Shown: positions 17,898-27,057 of the stretch, one piece after another
How the letters are laid out: each line of letters begins with the position of its first letter
Position numbering within the stretch: position 1 is the first letter of the stretch
Assembly (NCBI GenBank): GCA_902544085.1
Contig: CACCAP010000002.1
Span: forward strand, 62,001 to 126,000
Length of the DNA stretch: 64,000 nt
Reading direction: 5' to 3'
Source: an uncultured Bacteroidota bacterium
GTDB taxonomy: Bacteria > Bacteroidota > Bacteroidia > Flavobacteriales > Flavobacteriaceae
Position numbers and translations under genes: made by a program
Notes under the pieces: generated by a model
What the model was told of the DNA's origin: nothing
Seen by the model: the letters and a program-made list of their open reading frames with translations, nothing else
The model's database searches: none

Positions 17898-19586
17898 ATG
17901 GATTTTTCAACAATAGATATAGTAGTTTTTTCATTATATGCAATTTTGATTCTGTCAATTGGATTGTATGTTTCTAGACAGAAAGAAGGTAAATCAAAAA
18001 GTGCGGAGGATTATTTTTTAGCTGGCAAATCACTACCCTGGTGGGCAATTGGAGCATCTTTAATTGCTGCTAATATTTCTGCTGAACAGTTCATAGGAAT
18101 GTCGGGTTCAGGATTTGCACTGGGATTGGCAATTGCTTCATATGAGTGGATGGCTGCAATAACTCTATTGGTTGTAGGAAAATTCTTTCTCCCCATTTTT
18201 ATTGAAAAGGGACTATATACAATCCCTGAATTTATTGAAAAAAGATACAGTTCGAATCTTAAGACAATACTGGCTGTTTTCTGGATTGCTTTATTCGTCT
18301 TTGTAAACTTAACAACTGTCTTATTTTTAGGTGGGAAAGCTCTTGATACAATCATTGGCAGTGGAGATGGAAGTATATTATTAACAAGTATCGTTGGTCT
18401 TGCGCTCTTTGCTGCAGCATATTCACTTTGGGGCGGTTTAGCTGCAGTTGCTTGGACGGATGTTGTTCAAGTGGTACTCTTGATATTTGGTGGTTTATTA
18501 ATGACCTATTTTGCTCTATCTAATGTTACCGACACAGGTAATTTTGTCGATGGTTTAAAGTATATATATGACAAGGCACCTGAAAGATTTTCAATGATAC
18601 TTTCCAAAGGTGAAATAATAACTCCAAATGGCCGTGATGCGTGGTGGGATTTGCCAGGTCTAGCAGTTTTGATAGGTGGAATGTGGGTTGCTAATTTGTA
18701 TTATTGGGGTTTCAATCAATATATAATTCAGAGGACATTAGCTGCAAAAAGCTTAGAAGAAGGACAAAAAGGAATTGTTTTCGCTGCTTTTTTAAAACTT
18801 ATAATTCCACTGATTGTCGTATTACCTGGTATAATAGCTTATGTAATGAATCTTGACCCTGAAACAGGTCAGTTAAATATGGCTCTTTTAAGCAATGAAG
18901 GATTTTTGGGTACAGCAGGAAATATTGCAAATGACAATGCTGCCCCATGGTTAATTAAAAACTTTATTCCTGTAGGTTTGAAAGGTTTGATTTTAGCTGC
19001 ATTGGCTGCTGCAATTGTTTCCTCATTAGCATCTATGATTAATTCAACATCTACAATTTTTACTATGGATATTTATAAGTCTACAATTAATAAAAAAGCT
19101 GATGACAAACAAATGGTAAAAGTTGGTAGGTTAACAGGATTGGTTGCATTAATTGTCGCAATGATTCTTGCTCCACAGCTCGGAAGCTTAGGGCAAGTAT
19201 TCCAGTTTATACAAGAATATACTGGTGTTGTAAGTCCAGGAATTCTAGCTGTATTTTTAATGGGATTATTTTATAAAAAAGCAACAAATAATGCAGCGAT
19301 TTGGGGTGTAATATTATCAATTCCAATCGCTATGTATTTTAAAGTTGCGCCAAATGGTTGGAGTGATGCATCCATTTTTGTAAATATTCCTTTTATGAAT
19401 CAGATGTTAGTTACCTGCATTGGTACTTTATTAATTATTGCTCTAATTAGTTATTTTGAGGGAAATGAAGATGATCCAAAAGGAATTGTATTGACTAAAA
19501 AACTTTTTGCAACAAGTTCAACATTCAACTTAGCAGCGTTCGGAGTCATGTTAATTACAGCCATGCTATATGCTATTTTCTGGTAG
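17898..19586 (+). CDS. Sodium:solute symporter (SSS family)
   Basis: The 562-aa inner-membrane protein has about 13-14 TM helices and the SSS features: SAEDYFLAGKSLPWWAIGASLIAANISAEQFIGMSGSGFA near the N-terminus (including residues that bind Na+), and YYWGFNQYIIQRTLAAKSL in the middle. The resemblance to the SglT group suggests sugar or sugar-like uptake driven by sodium, but the substrate is not certain. It sits between the NTF2-like lipoprotein and a secreted peptidase. Confidence 0.9.
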   Translation: MDFSTIDIVVFSLYAILILSIGLYVSRQKEGKSKSAEDYFLAGKSLPWWAIGASLIAANISAEQFIGMSGSGFALGLAIASYEWMAAITLLVVGKFFLPIFIEKGLYTIPEFIEKRYSSNLKTILAVFWIALFVFVNLTTVLFLGGKALDTIIGSGDGSILLTSIVGLALFAAAYSLWGGLAAVAWTDVVQVVLLIFGGLLMTYFALSNVTDTGNFVDGLKYIYDKAPERFSMILSKGEIITPNGRDAWWDLPGLAVLIGGMWVANLYYWGFNQYIIQRTLAAKSLEEGQKGIVFAAFLKLIIPLIVVLPGIIAYVMNLDPETGQLNMALLSNEGFLGTAGNIANDNAAPWLIKNFIPVGLKGLILAALAAAIVSSLASMINSTSTIFTMDIYKSTINKKADDKQMVKVGRLTGLVALIVAMILAPQLGSLGQVFQFIQEYTGVVSPGILAVFLMGLFYKKATNNAAIWGVILSIPIAMYFKVAPNGWSDASIFVNIPFMNQMLVTCIGTLLIIALISYFEGNEDDPKGIVLTKKLFATSSTFNLAAFGVMLITAMLYAIFW

Positions 19587-19617
19587 ATGGAAATTTTCTC
19601 TCTTTTAATATAAAAAT

Positions 19618-22263
19618 ATGTTTAAAAAATCTATACTTCAATTTATACTACTTTTCTCATTAATCTCAAATGGTCAGGATTTGGCACCAAAACCTAATTA
19701 CGATCTTGCCACAAGATTTTCAACTAAAAACGTAGCCAAGATGGTTCACTCAACGAGTGTATATCCAAGGTGGTTAAAAAAAGGAAATCGTTTTTGGTAT
19801 CAATATAAAACCACCGATGGGTCAAAGTATTATTTAGTGGATGCTGATAAAAGAGAAAGGAAGGAATTGTTTGACAACGATAAAATGGCAGCATGGTTAA
19901 CAGAAATCACAAAAGATCCATATGATGGCAAACATCTCCCAAAGTTTGATTTCAAATTTGTCAAGAATGAGACTGCAATTCAGTTTTATATCGTTTCTAA
20001 TGAAATGGTGAACTCCGATGAAAATGACTATGATTTAAGCGAATTCAAAGAAGAAATTGATGAAGATGTTTTTGAAAATTTAATAGATAATGAGTATACA
20101 ACCGTAAATAGTATATTATTTGAAGATTTGACTGTCATAAGATCCAAAACTGGCCTGGATTACTCAATAATAAATGAACTGATAGATATGTTCTATGAAA
20201 AAAAGAATTCAAAAAAGACTGTCTCAAAAAAAACTAATAAAGTTTACTTATTTGAATATGAGTTGGGTTCAAATCGTTTAAAGGTTGTAAATAATAAGAG
20301 AAAAGAAATTAAAAGATGGAATCGATGGGCTAATATTTCACCAGATAGCTCAATAGTAGTTTTTTCAAAGAACTTCAATTTGTTTTGGATGGATAAAGAA
20401 AACTTTTTGAAAGCAGTAGTTAATGAAAATGATTCTACAATTGTTGAAAATCAATGGACCGAAGATGGTGAAAAATATTTTGATTATGGAACTGGCTCAC
20501 GTTGGGACCGTGGTGATGAAGATATGTCTAAAAGAAAAAGAGTTAATGTTTATTGGTCACATGATTCCAAAAGTTTCACATACACAAGAGTTGATAATAG
20601 AATGATTAAAGATTTGTGGGTTCTTAACTCAATTAGTAAAAGACCAAAGCTTGAGACTTATAAATATCATATGGCTGGCGAGCAAGAATATCCAAAATCT
20701 AGTTTGTTGGTTTTTGATGTAAAATCAAAAGATGTTAATCAAATTAGTTTGGATACAACACAGCAAAAAGATATTTACTTATTTAATCATCAGCCTAAAA
20801 AATCTGAAATGAGTAATGATTTTAAACCCTCAATGATTTTATCCAAAAAAGGTGATATATACTTTCAAGTTATAAGTAGAGATAAAAAGAAGCTTGATAC
20901 ATATGTTGCTAAAAAAGGAAATTATACCCCGGAACTATTAATTACAGAGGAAACCAATACTTACCATGATATTTATAATAGAAAACAAATAAAATTAATC
21001 AATGATGAAAATGAAATTATCTACTGGTCAGAAAGAGACGGTTGGGGTCATTTATATAGATATAATAATAAAGGAAAATTAATTAATAGGCTAACTAGCG
21101 GTCCTTATCATGTTGATAATGTGGTTTCGCATGATCTTAAAAACAACAAAATATTCTTTACAGCTCACGGGTTTGATAAAAATATTGACCCATATTATGA
21201 ACATGTTTACAGTGTTACTTTAACTGGAACTAATCAAAAAGTTTTAAACCCTGGAAATTTTAATAATACAAGTTATTTTGGGGACAAAGGCTTCTTTGTA
21301 AATAATTATTCGAGAGTTAATACCATACCAAAATCTGAACTTAGGGATGGTAATGGAAACGTAATTCTAAATTTAGAAACTGCTGACTTAAGCGCCTTGT
21401 TTGATGCTGGTTACAAATTCCCTGAGCCGTTTAAAGCAAAGGCTAACGATGGTATTACAGATATTTATGGAGTTATGTATAAACCTTTTGATTTTGATCC
21501 AACCAAAAAATATCCTTTGATTGAATATGTTTATCCAGGTCCTCAAACCGAACAAGTTGACAAATCTTTTGTAGCTGATTATAGATGGACAAGAAAAGAT
21601 CGGCTTTCCCAAATCGGATTTATTGTTGTTACACTTGGAAATAGGGGTGGCCATCCTGACAGATCAAAATGGTATCACAATTATGGGTATGGAAACTTGC
21701 GGGATTATGGCTTGGCTGATAAAAAATACGTAGCTGAACAACTTGCAGCAAGGCATGACTTTATAGATATAAATAAGGTTGGGATTTTTGGTCACTCTGG
21801 CGGAGGTTTTATGTCAACCGCTGCAATGTTAGTTTATCCCGATTTTTTTAAAGTTGCCGTCTCCTCAGCTGGAAATCATGACAATGCGATCTACAATAGT
21901 TGGTGGAGTGAGAGTCATCATGGAATAGAAAAAAAATTAGATCAAGAAGGTAATGTTGAATATGAATATGAAATTGATAATAATCAGGAGCTTGCTAAAA
22001 ATTTAAAAGGACATTTACTTTTAGTAACTGGCGATATGGATAATAATGTTCATCCTGCTGCCACGATGAGAGTTGTTGATGCTTTAATAAAGGAGAATAA
22101 AAGATTTTCATTCATGATACTTCCGGGTCAAAGACATGGATTCGGAACTATGAGCGAGTATTTTTTCTGGCTAAAGGCTGATTATTTTAGCAAACATTTT
22201 CTAGACAAAAAAGATTTTTCAGTTGATATGAATATTATCAATCAAGATATTCCTCAGAACTAG
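19618..22263 (+). CDS. S9 family peptidase (DPP-IV type)
   Basis: The 881-aa secreted peptidase has a signal peptide (ends SNGQ), an N-terminal beta-propeller region, and a C-terminal alpha/beta-hydrolase domain. The nucleophile is Ser727 in FGHSGGGFMS; the Asp and His are in GDMDNNVHP and PGQRHGFG. The DPP-IV subfamily removes dipeptides (often Xaa-Pro) from peptides in the periplasm. It ends convergently with an esterase gene, overlapping 4 bases. Length is usual for the group. Confidence 0.88.
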   Translation: MFKKSILQFILLFSLISNGQDLAPKPNYDLATRFSTKNVAKMVHSTSVYPRWLKKGNRFWYQYKTTDGSKYYLVDADKRERKELFDNDKMAAWLTEITKDPYDGKHLPKFDFKFVKNETAIQFYIVSNEMVNSDENDYDLSEFKEEIDEDVFENLIDNEYTTVNSILFEDLTVIRSKTGLDYSIINELIDMFYEKKNSKKTVSKKTNKVYLFEYELGSNRLKVVNNKRKEIKRWNRWANISPDSSIVVFSKNFNLFWMDKENFLKAVVNENDSTIVENQWTEDGEKYFDYGTGSRWDRGDEDMSKRKRVNVYWSHDSKSFTYTRVDNRMIKDLWVLNSISKRPKLETYKYHMAGEQEYPKSSLLVFDVKSKDVNQISLDTTQQKDIYLFNHQPKKSEMSNDFKPSMILSKKGDIYFQVISRDKKKLDTYVAKKGNYTPELLITEETNTYHDIYNRKQIKLINDENEIIYWSERDGWGHLYRYNNKGKLINRLTSGPYHVDNVVSHDLKNNKIFFTAHGFDKNIDPYYEHVYSVTLTGTNQKVLNPGNFNNTSYFGDKGFFVNNYSRVNTIPKSELRDGNGNVILNLETADLSALFDAGYKFPEPFKAKANDGITDIYGVMYKPFDFDPTKKYPLIEYVYPGPQTEQVDKSFVADYRWTRKDRLSQIGFIVVTLGNRGGHPDRSKWYHNYGYGNLRDYGLADKKYVAEQLAARHDFIDINKVGIFGHSGGGFMSTAAMLVYPDFFKVAVSSAGNHDNAIYNSWWSESHHGIEKKLDQEGNVEYEYEIDNNQELAKNLKGHLLLVTGDMDNNVHPAATMRVVDALIKENKRFSFMILPGQRHGFGTMSEYFFWLKADYFSKHFLDKKDFSVDMNIINQDIPQN

Positions 22264-23189
22264 TCATTGGTCGTGTAGTTAGACAAAAAATCCCACATTA
22301 TTTGTCCTGGAATTTTTCCATTTATTGCATCTCCAAACCAAACATGACCGCCTTGTTTGCCATATTCTTCATCAATTTTATATAGTGTGAAATCAGTATT
22401 ACCATTTCCACCAGTGTATTCAGTTTTTGTGCCAACCCCTCCGTTAAGTTGAGTAGTTGTCTCACTAGATCGAGGAATTGAGTTGTGATTTAACCAAAAA
22501 TTTACAACATAGGGAACAGAGTCAAAATCAAATTCTCCGTTGAATGGAATTGAATCATCATAAGTTCCATGAAAGTGAATCACGGAAGTGTACTCATCAG
22601 AAAAGCAGGTATTATCTGGAAGCATGATGCCAGACATAATTCCAATAGCAGCTATTTTTGAAGGTCTTTTACAAGCAAGTCCGTAAGCCATCATCCCACC
22701 ATTTGAAAAACCAACAGCATAAACTTTACTAAGATCAATATTATAAGTCTCGTCAATATCTTCGATTAATTTTTCTGTAAAAAATAAATCATTATCATTA
22801 ATGTTTGTGCTACTGTTATCTCCAGGATCCCATTCAGCAGCTCCTTTCACCCTAATTACTCCTTGGGGATATACAACAATAAATTTTCCTGATTCAGAGA
22901 CATTGTGAAACTGATAAAAATCTCCTGTAGAATCAGCGTATGCTCGAGCATCACCACCATTTCCATGAAAATTTATTACAAGTGGCGTAGGATTATCATG
23001 GTTATAAGAATTTGGTACATATTGAACATATGTTCTGGTAATTCCGTTATGCTCAATCGTCTGATTTGTTTTACCAAGTTCAATTTGAACCTCTTCACTT
23101 GGATCTAATTCATTTGAATCAGAATTTTCATTTTCGCATGAAAATAATGTGAAAATTAATATTGTGAATAAAGAATAATTTAATTTCAT
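22260..23189 (-). CDS. Esterase lipoprotein of PHB depolymerase/feruloyl esterase type
   Basis: A 309-aa lipoprotein (FTLFSCENE). The alpha/beta-hydrolase core shows PLVINFHGNGGDA (oxyanion region), the nucleophile motif GFSNGGMMAYGLACK and the catalytic His in GGHVWFGD, as in LpqC/esterase PHB depolymerase-like secreted enzymes. It likely cleaves short ester bonds in polymers such as feruloylated or acetylated glycans; the true substrate is unknown. Its ATG overlaps the stop of the PLP enzyme gene by 4 bases. Confidence 0.82.
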   Translation of the reverse strand: MKLNYSLFTILIFTLFSCENENSDSNELDPSEEVQIELGKTNQTIEHNGITRTYVQYVPNSYNHDNPTPLVINFHGNGGDARAYADSTGDFYQFHNVSESGKFIVVYPQGVIRVKGAAEWDPGDNSSTNINDNDLFFTEKLIEDIDETYNIDLSKVYAVGFSNGGMMAYGLACKRPSKIAAIGIMSGIMLPDNTCFSDEYTSVIHFHGTYDDSIPFNGEFDFDSVPYVVNFWLNHNSIPRSSETTTQLNGGVGTKTEYTGGNGNTDFTLYKIDEEYGKQGGHVWFGDAINGKIPGQIMWDFLSNYTTND

Positions 23190-24424
23190 ATTTTATCAAG
23201 AGCTTGTTTTAGATCGTTAATAATATCATCCGCATATTCTATGCCAACACTTAGCCTTATCAAACCTTCAGTAATTCCGATACTATTTTTTACATCTTCA
23301 GGAACGTCTGAATGGGTCATAGAGTAAGGATGTTGAGCCAAACTTTCATTACTTCCTAAACTAACTGCAAGTTTGATGAGGTTTAATGAATCCAGGAATT
23401 TGAAAGCACCTTTTTCGTTTCCTTTGACTGTAAATGCGACCATTGCACCCCCATGATTACACTGAGTCCTATAAATCTCATTTTGACGCTGATCCATATT
23501 TTCATCTCCAGGATAGTAAATACTTAAAATATTCTTATGTGTTTTTAAGAAATCAACAATTTTGATACTATTTTCAGCTTGATAATTCATTCTTACATGT
23601 AATGTTTCAAGACTTCGCGTTAATAACCATGCAGTATACGGTGCAATCATGCCTCCTAAAAAGGTCCTTAAATATTTTACTTGGGATATAACATCTTTTG
23701 AACCCATAACAGCACCAGCTATAACATCACTATGTCCATTTAAGAATTTTGTTGCTGAATAACACGTTAGGTCTATTCCAAATTCTAGAGGATTTTGCCA
23801 TATTGGACCTAAGTATGTATTGTCGCAAACAGATATAATTTCACCACCAATTTTTTTACTTAAAGTTTTCTTTACATCATTTACCATTTTTAAATCAATC
23901 AGGGTGTTTGTTGGATTGGCAGGGGTTTCAACATATATCATTTTTAGTTTATTTTCTAATCCTGATTGTTTTAATTTATTCAATATATCATCGTAATTAT
24001 GGTCAAAATCAAACGATATGACATGAACACCAATTTCTTTTAGGTAGTTATTTACAAAAGTATGTGTACCACCATAGGTTGGATTACTTATTAATAGTAG
24101 ATCACCTGGTTTTAAAAAAGCCAACATAACAGTTGAAATTGCACTCATCCCACTCACAAAAGCTGCCGCATCTTCACTTCCCTCCAAGACTGCCAACCTT
24201 TCCTCCAATATTTGCATGTTGGGGTTATTTAATCTTGAGTAAATTAAACCAAGTTGTTCATTTTTCTTCAGCTTGGATTTAGCATAGGCAACTTCAAAAA
24301 ACCTTTTACCCTCAGCAGCATTTTTAAACACAAAAGTTGATGTTTGGAAGATAGGTGGCTTGACAGATCCCTCACTCCAGTCAGGATTGTAGCCATAAGA
24401 CATCATGTGTGATTCTTTTTTCAC
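23186..24424 (-). CDS. Cys/Met metabolism PLP-dependent enzyme (methionine gamma-lyase type)
   Basis: A 412-aa fold-type I PLP enzyme. The PLP lysine lies in SATKFLNGHSDVIAGAV, and SRLNNPNMQ, SGMSAIS and YVETPANPTN are family signatures. Members are cystathionine gamma-synthase/lyase or methionine gamma-lyase; I cannot decide the reaction from sequence. The N-terminus KESHMMSYGY resembles Bacteroidota methionine gamma-lyase-like enzymes. The start GTG at 24424 is uncertain; ATGATG at 24406 is an alternative. An AGGAGG-like element (24424-24429) is unusual for this phylum but lies too far from that ATG. Confidence 0.85.
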   Translation of the reverse strand: MKKESHMMSYGYNPDWSEGSVKPPIFQTSTFVFKNAAEGKRFFEVAYAKSKLKKNEQLGLIYSRLNNPNMQILEERLAVLEGSEDAAAFVSGMSAISTVMLAFLKPGDLLLISNPTYGGTHTFVNNYLKEIGVHVISFDFDHNYDDILNKLKQSGLENKLKMIYVETPANPTNTLIDLKMVNDVKKTLSKKIGGEIISVCDNTYLGPIWQNPLEFGIDLTCYSATKFLNGHSDVIAGAVMGSKDVISQVKYLRTFLGGMIAPYTAWLLTRSLETLHVRMNYQAENSIKIVDFLKTHKNILSIYYPGDENMDQRQNEIYRTQCNHGGAMVAFTVKGNEKGAFKFLDSLNLIKLAVSLGSNESLAQHPYSMTHSDVPEDVKNSIGITEGLIRLSVGIEYADDIINDLKQALDKI

Positions 24425-24447
24425 CTCCTTAATTTAACGAAATTTTA

Positions 24448-24472
24448 AGTACAACTAATTATTTTTTGTACT
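24448..24472. promoter_or_regulatory. Inverted repeat, possible operator between divergent genes
   Basis: AGTACAA (24448-24454) and TTGTACT (24466-24472) are exact inverted copies spaced by 11 bases, in the 70-base gap between the divergent PLP enzyme and the metal-type TonB receptor. It could bind a dimeric regulator of either gene. No regulator is known to me for this sequence. Confidence 0.4.
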
Positions 24473-24494
24473 ATAATTGCTTAGGATTTATTTA

Positions 24495-26702
24495 ATGGAA
24501 AAATACTTTATCATTTTTTTTCTCCCTTTTTTGGTCTCTTCTCAAGAAACGATTAGTGGAAAAGTTTTATTTAAATCCGACAATTTAGATTATCCAATTG
24601 AGGGAGCAAATATTTACTGGTTAAATTCCAGCCAGGGTACCGTTACCAATCAAGAGGGCGAGTTTTCAATTGAAAAAACTGCAAATAATAGTAAACTTAT
24701 AATTAGTTACATAGGTTTTGTGAATGATACAATCCAAGTTCAAGAGCAAAAGTATTTTGATCATTATATGAAAGTGGATGACAACGATTTGGATGAAGTT
24801 ACAGTTGTAAAGAAAAAAAATCCCACTCAAAGAATATATTCAATGGCTCAAAATGTTGTTTTAATTAGTGAACAAGAGTTATTAAAAGCAGCTTGCTGTA
24901 ATCTTTCTGAAAGTTTTGAAACAAATCCAGCTGTAGATGTGAATCACTCGGATGCTTTAACAGGTTCCAAAAAAATAGAAATGCTCGGACTGAAAAGCCC
25001 TTATATATTGATTACTGAAGAAAATATTCCAATGGTTCGAGGTGCATCTCAAGCATTTGGACTTTCATTTACCCCTGGAACATGGGTAGAAAGTATTCAA
25101 GTAACAAAAGGAATGGGTAGTGTTGTTAATGGATTTGAAAGCATTGCAGGGCAAATAAATGCAGAGTTGAAAAAACCTCTAAACGATATACCATTGTTTC
25201 TCAATGGATTTTATGGTTTTGATGGAAGAATAGAAATGAATGCTCATTTGAACGAAAAGGTCAGTGAAAAGGTAACAACTACTTTTTTTCTTCATCACAA
25301 TCGCAGAGATAAAAAAAATGACAAGAATAATGATGGATTTTTAGATAGGCCCCTACAAGATCAAAATAACTTTTTGAATAAATGGCAATATACTGACGCC
25401 TTAAATGGCATCGTAGGGTTTTTTAACATAAGATATTTAGATGATGAGAAGATACTTGGAATGAATAACAATGAATCTAGAAATGTTTGGAATGGTGAAA
25501 TATCAACAAAAAGGTTTGATTCATCTTTTAAGCTTGGATATGTCAATCCAAATTTACCTTTTCAAAGTTTAGGAGTTCAATTAGCTTACAGTTCTCATGA
25601 TCAAAATTCACTTTATGGATTTAGAAATTATGACATAAATCAAAATAGTTTCTTTTCTAATGTGGTCTATAATAGTATAATAACCAACACACAAAATAAA
25701 ATTAAATTTGGTTTAAATTATACATCAGATGTTTATGATGAAATTTTAAATAGACGTGATGTTGGTAGAAAAGACAACTCATTTGGTGGTTTTTTTGAGT
25801 ACAGTTTTGACAATTTCAACAACTTAAATTTTGTTGCTGGACTTAGGTACGACACCCACAATAACATGGGCTCGTTTTTTACACCTAGATTTCATTTAAG
25901 ATATACCCCTGTCGATAGATTCACTGTCAAAGCCTCCTATGGACAAGGCAGAAAAATTGCTAATATTTATGCCGAAAATCAACAAATGTTTTATTCCAAT
26001 AGATCCATAGAAATCATCGATAGTGGACCAGGAAATTCGACCTATGGTTTGAATCCTGAAAAAGCAACAAACTATGGGCTTAGTTTAGACAAAGGATTTA
26101 ATCTTTTTGGTGGCCAAGGTAATTTTATTATTGACTATTTTAAAACCGATTTTGATGATAAAGTTATTATCGACTTTGAGTATCCTGGAATCGTACAAAT
26201 TTATAATTCAAATGATAAAAAATCGTATTATCAAAGCTTTCAAGCTGAAATCATTTATTCTATAAATAGATTTAATATGACCACAGCTTACAAAAACTAC
26301 GATGTTCAAATCTCATATAATGATGGGATTAAATCTAAACCATTGCAACCAACTGAAATCTTTTTTCTCAATATTGGATATGAATCTGAAAATAATGATG
26401 GAAAATTATGGAAGTACGATTTTACACTAAATAGAGTTGGCAAACAACGTCTCATGAGAAACCTCAGGGACACTGCCAGCCATACCAATCCACAAACATT
26501 TATTAATGCCCAGGTTACAAAAGTTTTCTCCGAAAAGTTTGAACTATATGCTGGAGGAGAAAACCTACTTAATTATAAACAAGAAAATCCAATCATTTTT
26601 GCAGAGGACCCGTCTAATTCACTTTTTGATGCATCCATTATTCATGGCCCAATTTTTGGGGCGAGTTTTTACGCAGGATTTCGTTTTAAAATTTTAAATT
26701 AG
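24495..26702 (+). CDS. TonB-dependent receptor, metal-type, with carboxypeptidase-like N-domain
   Basis: This 735-aa receptor starts at the ATG 24495 (an in-frame TTG 18 bases before is less likely, since MEKYFIIFFLPFLVSSQ is a clean signal). It has a CarboxypepD_reg-like domain (residues about 20-95, ISGKVLF...GFVNDTIQV), a plug domain with a Cys pair (Cys134-Cys135 in KAACCNLSESFETNPAVDV), and a C-terminal barrel. The downstream HMA protein and its HGCC/CGMC motifs suggest uptake of copper or another thiophilic metal. The gene pair is separated by only 4 bases. Confidence 0.85.
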   Translation: MEKYFIIFFLPFLVSSQETISGKVLFKSDNLDYPIEGANIYWLNSSQGTVTNQEGEFSIEKTANNSKLIISYIGFVNDTIQVQEQKYFDHYMKVDDNDLDEVTVVKKKNPTQRIYSMAQNVVLISEQELLKAACCNLSESFETNPAVDVNHSDALTGSKKIEMLGLKSPYILITEENIPMVRGASQAFGLSFTPGTWVESIQVTKGMGSVVNGFESIAGQINAELKKPLNDIPLFLNGFYGFDGRIEMNAHLNEKVSEKVTTTFFLHHNRRDKKNDKNNDGFLDRPLQDQNNFLNKWQYTDALNGIVGFFNIRYLDDEKILGMNNNESRNVWNGEISTKRFDSSFKLGYVNPNLPFQSLGVQLAYSSHDQNSLYGFRNYDINQNSFFSNVVYNSIITNTQNKIKFGLNYTSDVYDEILNRRDVGRKDNSFGGFFEYSFDNFNNLNFVAGLRYDTHNNMGSFFTPRFHLRYTPVDRFTVKASYGQGRKIANIYAENQQMFYSNRSIEIIDSGPGNSTYGLNPEKATNYGLSLDKGFNLFGGQGNFIIDYFKTDFDDKVIIDFEYPGIVQIYNSNDKKSYYQSFQAEIIYSINRFNMTTAYKNYDVQISYNDGIKSKPLQPTEIFFLNIGYESENNDGKLWKYDFTLNRVGKQRLMRNLRDTASHTNPQTFINAQVTKVFSEKFELYAGGENLLNYKQENPIIFAEDPSNSLFDASIIHGPIFGASFYAGFRFKILN

Positions 26703-26706
26703 TAAT

Positions 26707-27057
26707 ATGAAAAAAATTGTTTTAATCTTCTTGTTGGCTCCACTTTTTATTCTTTCACAAGAAAATGACAAGAATGAAAAGGCATCCTTTGAAGTATTAG
26801 GGATGTGTGGAATGTGTAAAAATAGAATTGAAAAAGCCACTTATAAAGTCAAAGGTGTTAAATATTCAAACTGGGATATTCCATCAAACAAAATATCCTT
26901 AATTTATAATGCTAGAGTTACTACAATTGAAGATATTAGAAAAGCAATCGCTGTTGCAGGGCACGATAATGGTACATTTTTAGCAACTGATGAAGCTTAT
27001 AATAATCTGCACGGATGTTGTAAGTACCCTCGAAAAGAGATAGCTGAAAATAATTAA
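26707..27057 (+). CDS. Periplasmic heavy-metal-associated (HMA) protein
   Basis: A 116-aa protein with a signal peptide (ends ILSQ) and an HMA fold: GMCGMCKNRIEKA carries the metal-binding CxxC (Cys34, Cys37), followed by the betaalphabeta-like NWDIPSNKISLIYN. A C-terminal HGCC (His102, Cys104, Cys105) adds more possible ligands. It probably binds copper or zinc in the periplasm after import by the adjacent receptor. It ends convergently with the M1 peptidase gene. Confidence 0.85.
   Translation: MKKIVLIFLLAPLFILSQENDKNEKASFEVLGMCGMCKNRIEKATYKVKGVKYSNWDIPSNKISLIYNARVTTIEDIRKAIAVAGHDNGTFLATDEAYNNLHGCCKYPRKEIAENN

Noticed and set aside
26707..27057. HMA protein as part of a copper-exporting ATPase
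   Set aside because: It is only 116 aa with a signal peptide and no ATPase domain follows.
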